This document shows positions 8,172-17,295 of a DNA stretch of 64,000 bases, piece after piece. Under the pieces are notes generated by a model. That model saw only the letters and a program-made list of their open reading frames with translations, was not told the DNA's origin and made no database searches. Position 1 is the stretch's first letter. Every line of letters starts with the position of its first letter. The position numbers and the translations under genes are program-made. Origin of the DNA: Saprospirales bacterium (lineage in GTDB: Bacteria; Bacteroidota; Bacteroidia; Chitinophagales; Saprospiraceae); the NCBI GenBank assembly GCA_007695145.1, contig REEI01000080.1:48718-112717 (forward strand), read 5' to 3'.

Positions 8172-8633
8172 CTATCTCTCTGGATTTTCTCTAATCTTGT
8201 GCAATAGTTTGTTCAATATCCCGGCCTCTTCTTCACTCAGGTTATAGTGCGGCTTATATACACTTTCCCAATCTCGAGTCATCGTTTCTAAAAGTCGGTT
8301 CCCTTTAGGGGTAGTTTTGAGTTGAATACTTCGGCGGTCATTGGGACAACTGTATCTGGAAATCAACCTCCTCTCTTCCAGAAAATTAGCTAATCTGGTA
8401 AGGTTGGGGTTTCTATCCATCATTCGGGCTTTGAGATCTGAAACAGAGGTTTTGTCCTTATCAAGTGCAATGGCCCACAAAAGATTGTACTGTTGAGTAG
8501 TCAAGCCATAATTTTTGAGAAAATCGCTGTAAGTTTTGAGCAGCCAGTTTCCTGTAAATATCACATTCAGCATGGCATTTTCCCTTTGATTGTCAAAGGC
8601 TGAAAGAGGATTTTCGCGCTGGATTTTATTCAT
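8172..8633 (-). CDS. MarR family transcriptional regulator
   Basis: Small winged-helix repressor-type regulator. The recognisable region is NYGLTTQQYNLLWAIALDK followed by SVSDLKARMMDRNPNLTRLANFLEERRLISR and the wing CPNDRRSIQLKTTPKGNRLL, which is the classic MarR helix-turn-helix and wing. The ORF track starts at 8699, but the first 22 residues are hydrophobic and unlike the family; MNKIQRENPLS at 8633 is a better start and gives 153 aa. No target operon lies beside it: the nearest genes are selO, convergent, and a divergent PAP2-like gene. Confidence 0.85.
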   Translation of the reverse strand: MNKIQRENPLSAFDNQRENAMLNVIFTGNWLLKTYSDFLKNYGLTTQQYNLLWAIALDKDKTSVSDLKARMMDRNPNLTRLANFLEERRLISRYSCPNDRRSIQLKTTPKGNRLLETMTRDWESVYKPHYNLSEEEAGILNKLLHKIRENPER

Positions 8634-8995
8634 AGCATTATTTTTTGAGAAACTAAAAATAAATACAACCACGCCTAAATAATGTTTTAATAAGTGCATC
8701 TAAAAACCCACTTTTTTTCCTCAACATTCAAGCATCTACCGCCAAAAGTAAATTACCATCTTAAGAAAAGATCAAAGTACATTTTGCAAAAGCTCATCCC
8801 TTCAAGCCTTTGACAAATCCATGGCACTCTTTCTCCCATGAATCCTAAAGCTTAAAAGCAAGCGGTATTTAATTGAATTCAGGTATCAAAAGGCCAACCT
8901 TCAAGTCCTCAATAAGAATTCACCATAAGCATTTATAAATCAGATAAGTAACTTTAAAATTCACCTCTTTGGAATTATTTTTTGATCTTTGAGCC
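8634..8995. other. Intergenic region between divergent MarR and PAP2-like genes
   Basis: About 360 nt without an ORF. It must hold both divergent promoters, but no clean TTTG / TAnnTTTG pair was found; TACATTTTG near 8778 and a run ending in TATTTTTTG near 8980 are imperfect matches. Confidence 0.4.
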
Positions 8996-9670
8996 ATGAA
9001 AAACCTGAACAGAGCTTTCTATCAACTGGTGAGTATAGTCTTTCACCCCTTGCTGATATTTCTGTATCTGCTGTTTATCATGTCCGCCATAAACCCTTAT
9101 GATTTCACTGCATTTCAGGGAGAAAACCGGTTTTTGCTCTACTTTCAAATCATCATAAGCAGTCTGTTATTACCTGCCATTGCTATTGTAATGATGTATA
9201 GCCTGGGCCTGGTCTCTTCGGTAGAGTTGGGCGACTCTAAAGAGAGGATGTTTCCGTTCATTGCAGCCGCAGTATTCTACCTATGGTTATTCGCCAACTT
9301 TATTTACAACCCCAATATCCCCAAAATGCTGAACGTCATACTTTTCGCTGCCATTTTGGGTTTGTTTTTTTCCATGGTGATCAACCTTTTTGTCAGGTTG
9401 AGCATTCATTGCCTGGGGATGGGGTCTCTACTGGGAGCGCTGGTTTTAATTTATTTTGACTGGATCACACTTTTCAGCAGAGATTTATTTTGGGGCGCTG
9501 AAAGCATGGTTTACTTGATAGTACTGGCCATTATTTGTGCAGGTTTGGTGGGCACGGCCCGACTTCAACTTGGAGTGCATACCATCAAAGAAGTTTATGT
9601 TGGCTATTTGGTGGGCCTGATTTGTCCCTTTTTATCTTTTTTTCTCATTGACTGGTTGTTTTATGGCTAA
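8996..9670 (+). CDS. Multi-pass membrane protein, PAP2-like
   Basis: Integral membrane protein of 224 aa with about six hydrophobic segments. The last third contains ARLQLGVHTIKEVYVGYLVG, which resembles the third PAP2 phosphatase motif (S-R-x-x-x-x-x-H-x-x-x-D). The canonical phosphatase residues are only partly present, so catalytic activity is uncertain. It could be a lipid phosphatase relative of the envelope or a non-catalytic homologue. The 3' end overlaps the nadD start by 8 nt, which indicates translational coupling. Confidence 0.6.
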   Translation: MKNLNRAFYQLVSIVFHPLLIFLYLLFIMSAINPYDFTAFQGENRFLLYFQIIISSLLLPAIAIVMMYSLGLVSSVELGDSKERMFPFIAAAVFYLWLFANFIYNPNIPKMLNVILFAAILGLFFSMVINLFVRLSIHCLGMGSLLGALVLIYFDWITLFSRDLFWGAESMVYLIVLAIICAGLVGTARLQLGVHTIKEVYVGYLVGLICPFLSFFLIDWLFYG

Positions 9671-10244
9671 AAAAACTGGATTATTTTTTGGGTCGTTCAA
9701 TCCGATACATATTGGACATTTGATTATTGCAAATTTCATGGTGACTAAAACCGATCTGGAAGAGATTTGGCTGGTTGTATCTCCCCATAACCCTTTCAAG
9801 AAAAAAAGCAGTCTTGCTCCTGAAAGGGACCGTCAACACCTGGTTGAACTGGCCGTGAATGACAATGCATTGCTCAGATGCTCAGACATAGAGTTTTATC
9901 TACCCCAACCATCCTACACCATCGATACACTTGTTCATCTGAGAGAGAAATTCCCTACAAAATCCTTCAGCCTGATAATGGGTGCAGATAACCTCAGACA
10001 CATACACAAATGGAAAAATGCTGAAATACTGGTAGAGAATTATGAAATTTACCTCTACAACCGCCCCGGATACGATGTTGAAATGCTCCAGCTACCACCT
10101 AAAAAGCTCCGTGTTTTTGAATCGCCCCAAATTGCTATTTCCTCCACCTACATTAGAGAATGTCTGAAAAATGGCCACTCCGCCCGCTACTTACTGCCAG
10201 AGCCGGTTTATAATTATCTCCTGGAGCACAACCTTTATAAGTAA
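9663..10244 (+). CDS. nadD: Nicotinate-nucleotide adenylyltransferase
   Basis: Adenylates nicotinate mononucleotide to form deamido-NAD in NAD biosynthesis. It shows the nucleotidyltransferase signature GLFFGSFNPIHIGHL with HIGH at residues 16-19, the NadD block VVSPHNPFKKK, FSLIMGADNLRHIHKWKN, and the C-terminal ISSTYIREC (ISSTxIR motif). The ORF track starts at 9648, but ATG 9663 (MAKKTGLFFG) puts the first beta strand in its usual place and gives 193 aa, the normal size. It overlaps the upstream membrane gene by 8 nt. Confidence 0.95.
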   Translation: MAKKTGLFFGSFNPIHIGHLIIANFMVTKTDLEEIWLVVSPHNPFKKKSSLAPERDRQHLVELAVNDNALLRCSDIEFYLPQPSYTIDTLVHLREKFPTKSFSLIMGADNLRHIHKWKNAEILVENYEIYLYNRPGYDVEMLQLPPKKLRVFESPQIAISSTYIRECLKNGHSARYLLPEPVYNYLLEHNLYK

Positions 10245-10332
10245 ATGTTCACTTATGCCCACATCATGCCAATTTTATCAACTATCGATAAAGAATACCG
10301 GTTGAAAATTCAATAAGCCACAAAATAGAAAG

Positions 10333-10968
10333 ATGAAATTTATTGACGAAAGACTTGAAAACTACTGCAGAGATATGAGTTCTGCTCCTGCAGAATACCT
10401 CAGCGAATTGGATAGGGAAACACATTTGAGAGTGCTTTCTCCGGTAATGCTTTCTGGGCATTTACAGGGCAGGTTCCTATCCATGATCAGCAAGCTTATC
10501 TCACCCGGTAAAGTGCTGGAGATAGGCACTTACACAGGCTATTCAGCACTTTGTATGGCCGAGGGCCTGAAAGAGGGAGGAGAATTACACACCATAGAGG
10601 TTAATGATGAATTGGAGCCCTTCATCAGGCAATTTTGGGATAAATCCCCTTACAGTCATCTATTGCACCTCCACATTGGCGATGCTTCAAAGGTTATTGC
10701 AGAACTGGAAGGAGACTTTGACCTTGTTTTTATCGATGCAGGAAAAAAGGACTACCCACTTTACTTTGATCTAATAATTGATAAGGTCTCTTCAGGTGGG
10801 GTCATTTTGGCGGATAATGTGCTCTGGAGTGGCAAAGTACTGGAGGAAAAAGTAGATGAAGAGACGGAGGCTTTGGTTTCCTTTAGCAAGAAAGTGTTGG
10901 AAGATATAAGGGTAGAGGTGGTTGTGCTTCCCATCCGAGATGGTATATCCGTGATCAGGAAGTTGTGA
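10333..10968 (+). CDS. SAM-dependent O-methyltransferase (family 3, CCoAOMT-like)
   Basis: Cytosolic class I methyltransferase of 211 aa. The SAM-binding motif VLEIGTYTGYSALCMAE begins at residue 61, HTIEVNDELE holds the acidic ribose contact, and DLVFIDAGKKDYPLYFD followed by GGVILADNVLWSGKV contains the metal-binding Asp, Asp and Asn of the caffeoyl-CoA O-methyltransferase family. The acceptor is unknown; bacterial members methylate small catechols or have unknown substrates. It follows nadD after 88 nt in the same direction. Confidence 0.88.
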   Translation: MKFIDERLENYCRDMSSAPAEYLSELDRETHLRVLSPVMLSGHLQGRFLSMISKLISPGKVLEIGTYTGYSALCMAEGLKEGGELHTIEVNDELEPFIRQFWDKSPYSHLLHLHIGDASKVIAELEGDFDLVFIDAGKKDYPLYFDLIIDKVSSGGVILADNVLWSGKVLEEKVDEETEALVSFSKKVLEDIRVEVVVLPIRDGISVIRKL

Positions 10969-10982
10969 GCAATTCAGTTACC

Positions 10983-11012
10983 TTTGTTATTGCCATCTTT
11001 TATTTACATTTG
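10983..11012 (+). promoter_or_regulatory. Bacteroidota promoter TTTG-N18-TACATTTG
   Basis: TTTG at 10983-10986 and TACATTTG at 11005-11012 are separated by 18 nt, a full match to the sigma-A promoter pattern known for Bacteroides and Flavobacterium. The ATG of the next gene is 20 nt further on. Confidence 0.75.
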
Positions 11013-11031
11013 GCTTTTACAAGTATGACCT

Positions 11032-11988
11032 ATGTCCTTTCAACTGATTCCCGGCACTAGAATTGACAAAGAGCGTTGGCAACAATTGATTGAGTCTTCA
11101 CAAAATGACTCTATATATGGAATGCCGGATTATCTCGACATTCTCTGTAATGCTAACTGGGCTGCAGTGATCAGTAAGGACTACCAATTGGGAATGGTTG
11201 TGTTTCCAACTTCAAAATGGGGTATGAAATACACTTCACATCCCCCCTTTTATCAGGTGAGTGGAGTATTTTCTAATGTCCAACTGACAGAATCCCAATT
11301 TTCAGAGCTTATGCTTTTTCTTAAAAGGCGATTCCACTTCTTTTCAGTATCCTTTTCCCAAAGACCCGCTCTTAAGCTCGGCTCTTTGCAGGCCATTAAG
11401 ATGGACAATTATATTCTGCACCTCAACAAGCCCTATGAGTCTTTAAAAGAGCAGTATTCTTCAACTTTGAAACGGAAAATTCGGAAGTGCATGGAAGGCA
11501 GAATCAGGGGTACTGATGAGATTGTAGATGTAAGTGCATTTGTTGAGTTTGTAAAAGCCCATTTCCCGCCCGTCAATAAGGGTATGCTGAGTGGATTCAC
11601 AATGGAGTCATTCATTAAGAATACCATTGATAGAGGCTTAGCAGGCTTGATTGTTGCCGAAAACGAGCAATGTGAATTGATGGCAGGACTTTTGTATCTA
11701 AACTACAAAAACCGCATTTATCTCATCTTGCCGGTCTCCAATGAATTGGGTCGACAATCCAATGCAATGCACTTTTTAATCAATTACCTCATCAGGGAGA
11801 AGGCCGGTGGAGATACCATAATAGATTTTGAGGGTTCGGTCCTCCCGGGTGTAGCCAGGTTCTACAAAAGTTTTGGACCTGAACTTCAGCACTATTGGAA
11901 CATTCGAAAACCCTTGGTTTCTGATGGATTTGAAAATGTCTTCCGTAAAGCGAGAAAATTGTTGGAGGGAGGGTCAAATTTGTGGTAG
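11032..11988 (+). CDS. GNAT/FemAB-like acyltransferase, function unknown
   Basis: A 318-residue soluble protein. The N-terminal half (YGMPDYLDILCNANWAAVIS and TSKWGMKYTSHPPFYQVSG) and the C-terminal half (FIKNTIDRGLAGLIVAENE, then LYLNYKNRIYLILPVSNE and IIDFEGSVLPGVARFYKSFG) follow the double GNAT layout of FemAB/LPG-type proteins. The closing GVARFYKSFG is the segment that in such proteins contributes to the acceptor site. A substrate cannot be named. It has its own strong promoter and is followed by a glycosyltransferase, so an envelope or lipid-linked role is possible but inferred. Confidence 0.6.
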   Translation: MSFQLIPGTRIDKERWQQLIESSQNDSIYGMPDYLDILCNANWAAVISKDYQLGMVVFPTSKWGMKYTSHPPFYQVSGVFSNVQLTESQFSELMLFLKRRFHFFSVSFSQRPALKLGSLQAIKMDNYILHLNKPYESLKEQYSSTLKRKIRKCMEGRIRGTDEIVDVSAFVEFVKAHFPPVNKGMLSGFTMESFIKNTIDRGLAGLIVAENEQCELMAGLLYLNYKNRIYLILPVSNELGRQSNAMHFLINYLIREKAGGDTIIDFEGSVLPGVARFYKSFGPELQHYWNIRKPLVSDGFENVFRKARKLLEGGSNLW

Positions 11989-12030
11989 AAGACAGTTGAA
12001 ATACCCCAATAATGTGGAAATTTGCATTTG

Positions 12031-13173
12031 ATGCGGTTGGCGATTATTTCAGATGTGGTGCATTACAAATCCGGAAACAGTTATCTGGCCAATCCTCCCT
12101 ATGTCAAAGAAATGGAAATTTGGGCGAAGAAAGCAGATGAAGTCCTTTTATTGACTCTACTTTCTAAGGACAGGCCATCCGACCACTTTTTATCATCTTA
12201 TAAACACCCCAGGATTTCTCATCGTCCTATTCCGCCATTTGGTATCAATAAGGCTGCAAATTTCTTTAGAATACTGTTTTTTATGCCAATCTTGTTGTGG
12301 AAGACCTACAGTGTAATGAGGCAGGCCAACCACATCCACATCCACTGTCCGGGCTATGTGAGTTTGGTTGCAAGCCTAGCTCAAATATTGTTCCCCTCAA
12401 AACCAAAAACCATTAAGTACGATGGCAACTGGTCTTCCAGTACAACCCAGCCTTGCTCCCATCGGCTCCAAAAATGGATAATGAGATCAAGTTTTTTGAC
12501 AAAGAATGCCAAGGTTTTGGTTTATGGGGACTTTGATGAATCCAACTGCAATGTGATCCCTTTCTTTAATCCTATCTATTCCCTGCGGGAAAAGATCAAC
12601 TGCCCAATTAGACAAACTGAGGGGCGATTGAGGTTTCTCTTTGCTGGAGAACTCACTGATATAAAAAATCCGCTTCTGGCTTGTAAGGTAGTCTATCTAC
12701 TCAACGAAAGTGGTATGGATTGTGAGTTGAACCTCTTTGGAGAAGGGCCGCTCCAAGCTGAAATTGAAAGCTTTATCCAGAGCCATGGATTGAGTGAATC
12801 TATTAATATAATGCGGACTTCAAATAAAAATACACTGATCGAGGCCTATAGTAGCAGCCACTTTCTTTTATCACTGAGCAGGTCTGAAGATTGGCCAAAA
12901 GTGGTGGCTGAAGCTATGTGGTGGGGCTGCCTACCTGTGGCAATTCCGGTGAGCTGTATTCCCCAAATGCTGGGATATGGAGAGAGGGGGCTCCTGGTGT
13001 ATCCCTACCCGGAGAGTGTTATTGCCAACATTAGAGCTTGTCTGAACAATCCTGCTACCTATCTGGAGATGTGTAGGAAAGCCATGAAGTGGAGCAGAAA
13101 TCACACCCTTGAAAAGTATGAATTGGAGGTGCACAAGTTGTTGGGTTCCTTTGAAGTTTACCAGAAAAAATGA
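12031..13173 (+). CDS. Glycosyltransferase, GT-B fold (GT1/GT4-like)
   Basis: Predicted retaining GT-B glycosyltransferase for surface glycans. The C-terminal domain shows RLRFLFAGELTDIKNPLL, then LNLFGEGPLQAEIESF and the donor-binding EX7E-type motif SEDWPKVVAEAMWWGCLPVA, ending IPQMLGYGERGLLV. The N-terminal acceptor domain begins MRLAIISDVVHYKSG. The ORF track starts at 12022 with a TTG; the ATG at 12031 is preferred and gives 381 aa. Donor and acceptor are unknown. It may act with the sugar-nucleotide genes elsewhere in the window. Confidence 0.85.
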   Translation: MRLAIISDVVHYKSGNSYLANPPYVKEMEIWAKKADEVLLLTLLSKDRPSDHFLSSYKHPRISHRPIPPFGINKAANFFRILFFMPILLWKTYSVMRQANHIHIHCPGYVSLVASLAQILFPSKPKTIKYDGNWSSSTTQPCSHRLQKWIMRSSFLTKNAKVLVYGDFDESNCNVIPFFNPIYSLREKINCPIRQTEGRLRFLFAGELTDIKNPLLACKVVYLLNESGMDCELNLFGEGPLQAEIESFIQSHGLSESINIMRTSNKNTLIEAYSSSHFLLSLSRSEDWPKVVAEAMWWGCLPVAIPVSCIPQMLGYGERGLLVYPYPESVIANIRACLNNPATYLEMCRKAMKWSRNHTLEKYELEVHKLLGSFEVYQKK

Positions 13174-13240
13174 CCTGATTGAAAGCGACCGAAACGATTG
13201 ATACATTTAAAAACAACACCTCTATTATGATCTTTGAGGA

Positions 13241-13270
13241 TTGACATATCTATAAATATTGTTACTTTAG
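13241..13270 (+). promoter_or_regulatory. Putative promoter (T)TTG-N19-TACTTTAG
   Basis: ATTG ending at 13243 and TACTTTAG at 13263-13270 are 19 nt apart. The -7 element differs from TAnnTTTG at one base (TTAG), a variant also seen before the giant-protein gene. Confidence 0.5.
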
Positions 13271-13288
13271 CAGCTGTTAAAAGTCGCC

Positions 13289-13828
13289 ATGAGTCAACTG
13301 CAAAATATAGAGCCTGCACTGGCTTTTAGACCTCGCTTTACTTTGGAGAGTTCACACTCGCCTGATACCTTGATTTCAGTAATCAACGAAGCGCTGAGTC
13401 GAGAAGATTGCAAAATAAAAGGATTGGCAATATCCGGCCATGCTACTTTTAAATTGCCTGTGGAGCAACAAAAATTGTGGTCTCCTCAGCTCAGTTTGGA
13501 AATTCTCCCGGCTCCGTCCGGCCATGGCAGTTTGATAAAAGGAGTCTACGGTCCTGCTGCCGGAATATGGACCCTATTTATGTTTCTTTATGTAACTATA
13601 GGCTTTACCATTTTTGTCTTGCTATTTTGGGGTATGGCTTTGATCAGTCTCGGTGAATCTGCGCCAATGATTTGGTTTGCCTTGCCTCTGACGGGGATTT
13701 TGGTGGTTCTTTGGATTTCAGCCCAGACAGGACAACGCCTTTCGCGACATCAAATCAATGTGCTACATGATTTCCTCATGGTTGCAATCGAACAACCGTC
13801 GGCGGAGGAAAATAAGGGTAATAGGTAA
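13289..13828 (+). CDS. Hypothetical membrane protein with two central transmembrane segments
   Basis: Not recognised. The 179-residue protein has a soluble N-terminal region of about 95 aa, two hydrophobic segments around residues 97-122 and 127-148 (FMFLYVTIGFTIFVLLFWGM and IWFALPLTGILVVLWISA), and a short C-terminal tail rich in Arg and Gln. There is no signal peptide. A promoter-like motif precedes it. It is convergent with a small membrane protein gene 6 nt beyond its stop. Confidence 0.6.
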   Translation: MSQLQNIEPALAFRPRFTLESSHSPDTLISVINEALSREDCKIKGLAISGHATFKLPVEQQKLWSPQLSLEILPAPSGHGSLIKGVYGPAAGIWTLFMFLYVTIGFTIFVLLFWGMALISLGESAPMIWFALPLTGILVVLWISAQTGQRLSRHQINVLHDFLMVAIEQPSAEENKGNR

Positions 13829-13834
13829 CGTTCA

Positions 13835-14035
13835 TCACGGAATGGGAATCTTGTCATTGTCTTCTCCCGGAATTTCAGATCGATCGGTAAGAACCAAATA
13901 GGTAATCCAAAAAAAAATGAGGGTGGAAATCATCACGGAGAGAAAGATGATCTTATTGGAAGGGAAAACAGCAGGTAGAAACACAAACAACAGCAGAATG
14001 AGTGCGAGAATGATCATTTTGTTGTAGAAAGTCAT
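13835..14035 (-). CDS. Small membrane protein (66 aa), two transmembrane segments
   Basis: Two strongly hydrophobic segments occupy most of the protein (MIILALILLLFVFLPAVF and IIFLSVMISTLIFFWITYLVL), followed by an acidic tail SEIPGEDNDKIP. The clean membrane topology and the tight fit between neighbours favour a real gene. No family was recognised and no promoter motif was found upstream. Confidence 0.5.
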   Translation of the reverse strand: MTFYNKMIILALILLLFVFLPAVFPSNKIIFLSVMISTLIFFWITYLVLTDRSEIPGEDNDKIPIP

Positions 14036-14117
14036 GGGTTGCTTTTAATGGTTTAACCCAACTTTAAGGTAAAATGTTTCCAAGTAGGTGACTCAGTAGG
14101 TTTTAAGTACTTTTGTA

Positions 14118-15899
14118 TCAGAAAAGGCTTAAGTAACCAAAGTGAATTTTTGCCCTTCTGAAGTCTGCAGGGTTGTTGCTCTGTCGTCCAACTGCTGCTG
14201 ACAGACTGAAAATACCAGCCGCAGTATCGAATGTAATACCTGCACCAAAACCCATGGGCCAGTCGCTGAAGCCCTGACCTGCAATACTGTTGTTTTCAAA
14301 GTAAGCAGCATCCCAAAACGCAAAAACATAGGATCGCCTACCGGTTAACAAACGGAATTCCAATGTACTCACTGCATAGGTCGATGCAAAAATGCTCTCC
14401 TCATCAAAGCCCCTCAACAAGCGATTACCACCAATTCGGTAGAGTTCATTGGTAAGTATTTCTTCATTGTTGTAAATATGGGCTGACTTTAACCCAAGCC
14501 GGAGGGTCATCAAATTTGCCAATCTGAAGAACCTGTTTACCGACAAGCGGAAATTAATAACCGTAGTTTTAAGACTTAAATCGTCATAGAGCTGACTGAA
14601 ATCTACTTCTTCATCACTGAGGTCCAGTATGCGATCGTTCTTTTCTATGGTTCTCTGTCCAATGGATACATCTGTTTGAAAAGTCCAGCCTGTTGTAGGG
14701 TTCAATGCAAAATCCAGTCTTGTCAATCGATAGGCCAACCCAAGCCCGGTTCTGCTAAAGTCCAGCCTGTCGGGAAGCATACCTGAGGTTTTTATGCTTC
14801 CCTCATCAATACTAAGTAGTCTCGATCTTCTGTTGTCCAAAAAGAGCCGAACGCTACTGGTGCCGGTAAACAAATATTCTATACCTAAATGAAATGAAAG
14901 ATCTAAAAAAAGGGAATCCTGCCTTGAAAATTCCGCTCGTGTATCCAATCCAAAGGGCATATCTAGCAGATAGGGATAGGTAAATGCAAGCTCCAACTCC
15001 TGAGTTTGAGGCCGCAGCCTTTCAAAATCTATGAATATTCTTTCGCCCAGCCCCAGTTGATTGTAAAATTCACCTGTAATATTACCTGTAATGATTAACT
15101 TTCTATCCAGTTCATCTCTTGGTAGGAAGCCCAACACAAAATCCAGTCTGCTGGCATTTACTCTTCCCAATTCAAGTTGAATAATAGCGCGATCTTCAAT
15201 GAAACGTATGGTAGGGTCTGAAAGCAGTTCGATAAACGGTATTTCTTCCAGCCTGTTTTTGAGCGCTCTTACCTTTCTCATATCAAAGGGGCTCCCCGGC
15301 TTGACATCGAGAAATGAGGCCAGATAATAATCAGCTATATTTGCATCGCCCTGGATATCAACTCCATCAAAAAAAATCAGTGGACCTCTATCCAATATGA
15401 GATTGGCCCTTATTCCTTCACCAAGGATTTCAATGCTGTCCAAACGAATGGAGGCAAAAGGATACCCTCTGTTTTCGGCCACTGTGACCAATGATGAAAA
15501 TACGGTAACCAGGTCTTCACTTGATACAGCATCTCCCTGCAGCACTTCACCTCTGAGCCCGGCTGAACTTTTCCAACGTTCGGAAATCCCATCTGTATTT
15601 AATCTGGCCCACCTATAGCGCGGACCTAGAAAATAATAAACCTTCCAAATTGAATCATTGCGATGAATTGCATCAGCTGAGGCGGCGAGATAACCCTCCT
15701 GACGGCGTTCATTCAGCCAATCTCTGATGAGCTGAAGGGATTCAGCTTCTCCCATTGCCTTCTCTGGAAATTTGTCCCGCCAATCTTCTTCATCTACCTC
15801 TACCCACCATATTTCAATTTCTTGTTGACAAGATAAGGTAGTAGCCATAAAGCTCAAATATCCAAATAGCAGTATAACCGTAAAATAGTAGCGATTCAT
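14118..15899 (-). CDS. BamA/TamA-like outer membrane protein (POTRA plus beta-barrel)
   Basis: Outer-membrane protein of the Omp85 superfamily, 593 aa from ATG 15899. MNRYYFTVILLFGYLSFMATTLS is a signal peptide; the cysteine after it does not fit a lipobox well. Residues to about 270 resemble POTRA modules (FPFASIRLDSIEILGEGI, then FFDGVDIQGDANIADYYL and KPGSPFDMRKV). The rest alternates like barrel strands and contains GGNRLLRGFDEES, the conserved RGF loop motif, with a terminal aromatic SLF. It is shorter than BamA, so it is more likely a TamA-like or lineage-specific Omp85 protein. It reads alone on the minus strand. The ORF track start at 15917 is 6 codons longer. Confidence 0.82.
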   Translation of the reverse strand: MNRYYFTVILLFGYLSFMATTLSCQQEIEIWWVEVDEEDWRDKFPEKAMGEAESLQLIRDWLNERRQEGYLAASADAIHRNDSIWKVYYFLGPRYRWARLNTDGISERWKSSAGLRGEVLQGDAVSSEDLVTVFSSLVTVAENRGYPFASIRLDSIEILGEGIRANLILDRGPLIFFDGVDIQGDANIADYYLASFLDVKPGSPFDMRKVRALKNRLEEIPFIELLSDPTIRFIEDRAIIQLELGRVNASRLDFVLGFLPRDELDRKLIITGNITGEFYNQLGLGERIFIDFERLRPQTQELELAFTYPYLLDMPFGLDTRAEFSRQDSLFLDLSFHLGIEYLFTGTSSVRLFLDNRRSRLLSIDEGSIKTSGMLPDRLDFSRTGLGLAYRLTRLDFALNPTTGWTFQTDVSIGQRTIEKNDRILDLSDEEVDFSQLYDDLSLKTTVINFRLSVNRFFRLANLMTLRLGLKSAHIYNNEEILTNELYRIGGNRLLRGFDEESIFASTYAVSTLEFRLLTGRRSYVFAFWDAAYFENNSIAGQGFSDWPMGFGAGITFDTAAGIFSLSAAVGRQSNNPADFRRAKIHFGYLSLF

Positions 15900-16104
15900 T
15901 GGAAATTTTCCGATCAACTAATTAACGAAAGGCCCATTCAATAATTTTAGCTTAACTTTTACACCCTAATTCAAGAGGAGTCGAAGTACATTTGGACATA
16001 GAAAAATAACCGCAATATCAAACTATTTACAATAGAATGCGAAGCTCTCTGAACCTATAAAAGAAAGCTGATGTTTAAATCTGAACACAAAAAGAATACT
16101 TTCG

Positions 16105-17061
16105 GTGAACTTTGATCCACTTTTGGCAAAGAATGATCTGTTGGAGGCTTACAAACTCCTTCAACCTCATGTTCACAGAACTCCCGTACTCAGTTCCCAC
16201 CTCATCGACGAATTGGCCGGCTGTAAACTTTATTTCAAATGCGAGAATTTCCAGCGGATGGGAGCATTTAAAATGAGGGGTGCGGTAAATGCCATCATGA
16301 ATCTATCCCCCGGACAACAAGCCCGTGGGGTAGTAACACATTCATCGGGAAACTTTGCTCAGGCTCTTTCACTGGCGGCAAAAAGTCTTGGAGTAAAGGC
16401 CTATATTGCCATGCCCTCCAATGCCCCCGAGGCAAAAAAGGCCGCTGTAAGGACTTATGGGGGCATAATTACTCTATGTGACTCCACTCCCGAAGCAAGA
16501 GAAAGCACAGCGGCAAAAATATGTCTGGAAACAGGGGCTACATTTATTCATCCCTCGAATGATTATCAGGTGATTTTGGGTCAGGGTACGGCGGCCCTTG
16601 AGCTAATTCAGGATCACCCCAATTTGGATGCCCTTTTTGTGCCGGTTGGCGGTGGAGGATTGATTGCCGGATCAGCAATAGCAGCTAAATATTTCAGTCC
16701 GGTTTGCATTGTTATAGGTGCAGAACCGAAGGGGGCTGACGATGCTTTTCGGTCACTAAAATCAGGAAAAATAGAATTGAATCAGGATACAGATACCATA
16801 GCAGACGGACTTCGCACCAATTTGGGAGATGTCAACTTTCCCATTATCAGGGAGTTGGTGAAAGAAATAGTCCTTGTTTCAGATAGTGAAATTGTTGAGG
16901 CCATGAAATTGATTTTTGAGAGGATGAAAATAGTTATTGAACCCTCAGCTGCAACTGCTCTTGCCGGTTTGCTGCGACATAAGGAGAATTTCAAGGGGAA
17001 AAGAGTCGGAATTGTTCTCTCCGGAGGAAATGTTGATCTTTCCAAACTGCCTTTTTATTAA
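16105..17061 (+). CDS. PLP-dependent serine/threonine dehydratase family (ammonia-lyase or racemase)
   Basis: Fold-type II PLP enzyme of 318 aa. K56 in FQRMGAFKMRGA is the Schiff-base lysine; HSSGNFAQAL holds the substrate loop, PVGGGGLIAG the phosphate-binding glycine loop and VLSGGNVDLSKLP the C-terminal cofactor contact. It lacks the ACT-like regulatory domain of biosynthetic threonine deaminase, so it is closer to catabolic dehydratases, serine racemase or threo-3-hydroxyaspartate ammonia-lyase; the GAFK context agrees with the last group. The start is GTG at 16105, since the first in-frame ATG is too far inside the fold. A TACTTTCG -7-like motif ends directly before the GTG. Confidence 0.85.
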   Translation: MNFDPLLAKNDLLEAYKLLQPHVHRTPVLSSHLIDELAGCKLYFKCENFQRMGAFKMRGAVNAIMNLSPGQQARGVVTHSSGNFAQALSLAAKSLGVKAYIAMPSNAPEAKKAAVRTYGGIITLCDSTPEARESTAAKICLETGATFIHPSNDYQVILGQGTAALELIQDHPNLDALFVPVGGGGLIAGSAIAAKYFSPVCIVIGAEPKGADDAFRSLKSGKIELNQDTDTIADGLRTNLGDVNFPIIRELVKEIVLVSDSEIVEAMKLIFERMKIVIEPSAATALAGLLRHKENFKGKRVGIVLSGGNVDLSKLPFY

Positions 17062-17270
17062 TCCTTTTCCAAACTAAAATGAGTGTGTCACCACACTTTA
17101 TATTTGGGCCCTAAGGGAACTTCTATATTGAAAAGCAGAAAATTTTACAGCAGGATTCAGAATCACCTGACCAAAATAAATTGTAAACTACCATCTCATT
17201 CATGAAGGCAATGGCATATTTATTTTGTACCTGGCAATACTCCTATTATGAATTTGTTGATCTGGCTTAT

Positions 17271-17278
17271 TAAATTTG
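17271..17278 (+). promoter_or_regulatory. Putative -7 element TAAATTTG
   Basis: Exact TAnnTTTG match 17 nt before ATG 17296 and inside the longer ORF that starts at 17248, which favours the downstream start for the epimerase. Confidence 0.5.
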
Positions 17279-17295
17279 CACAAACAACCACTTCC

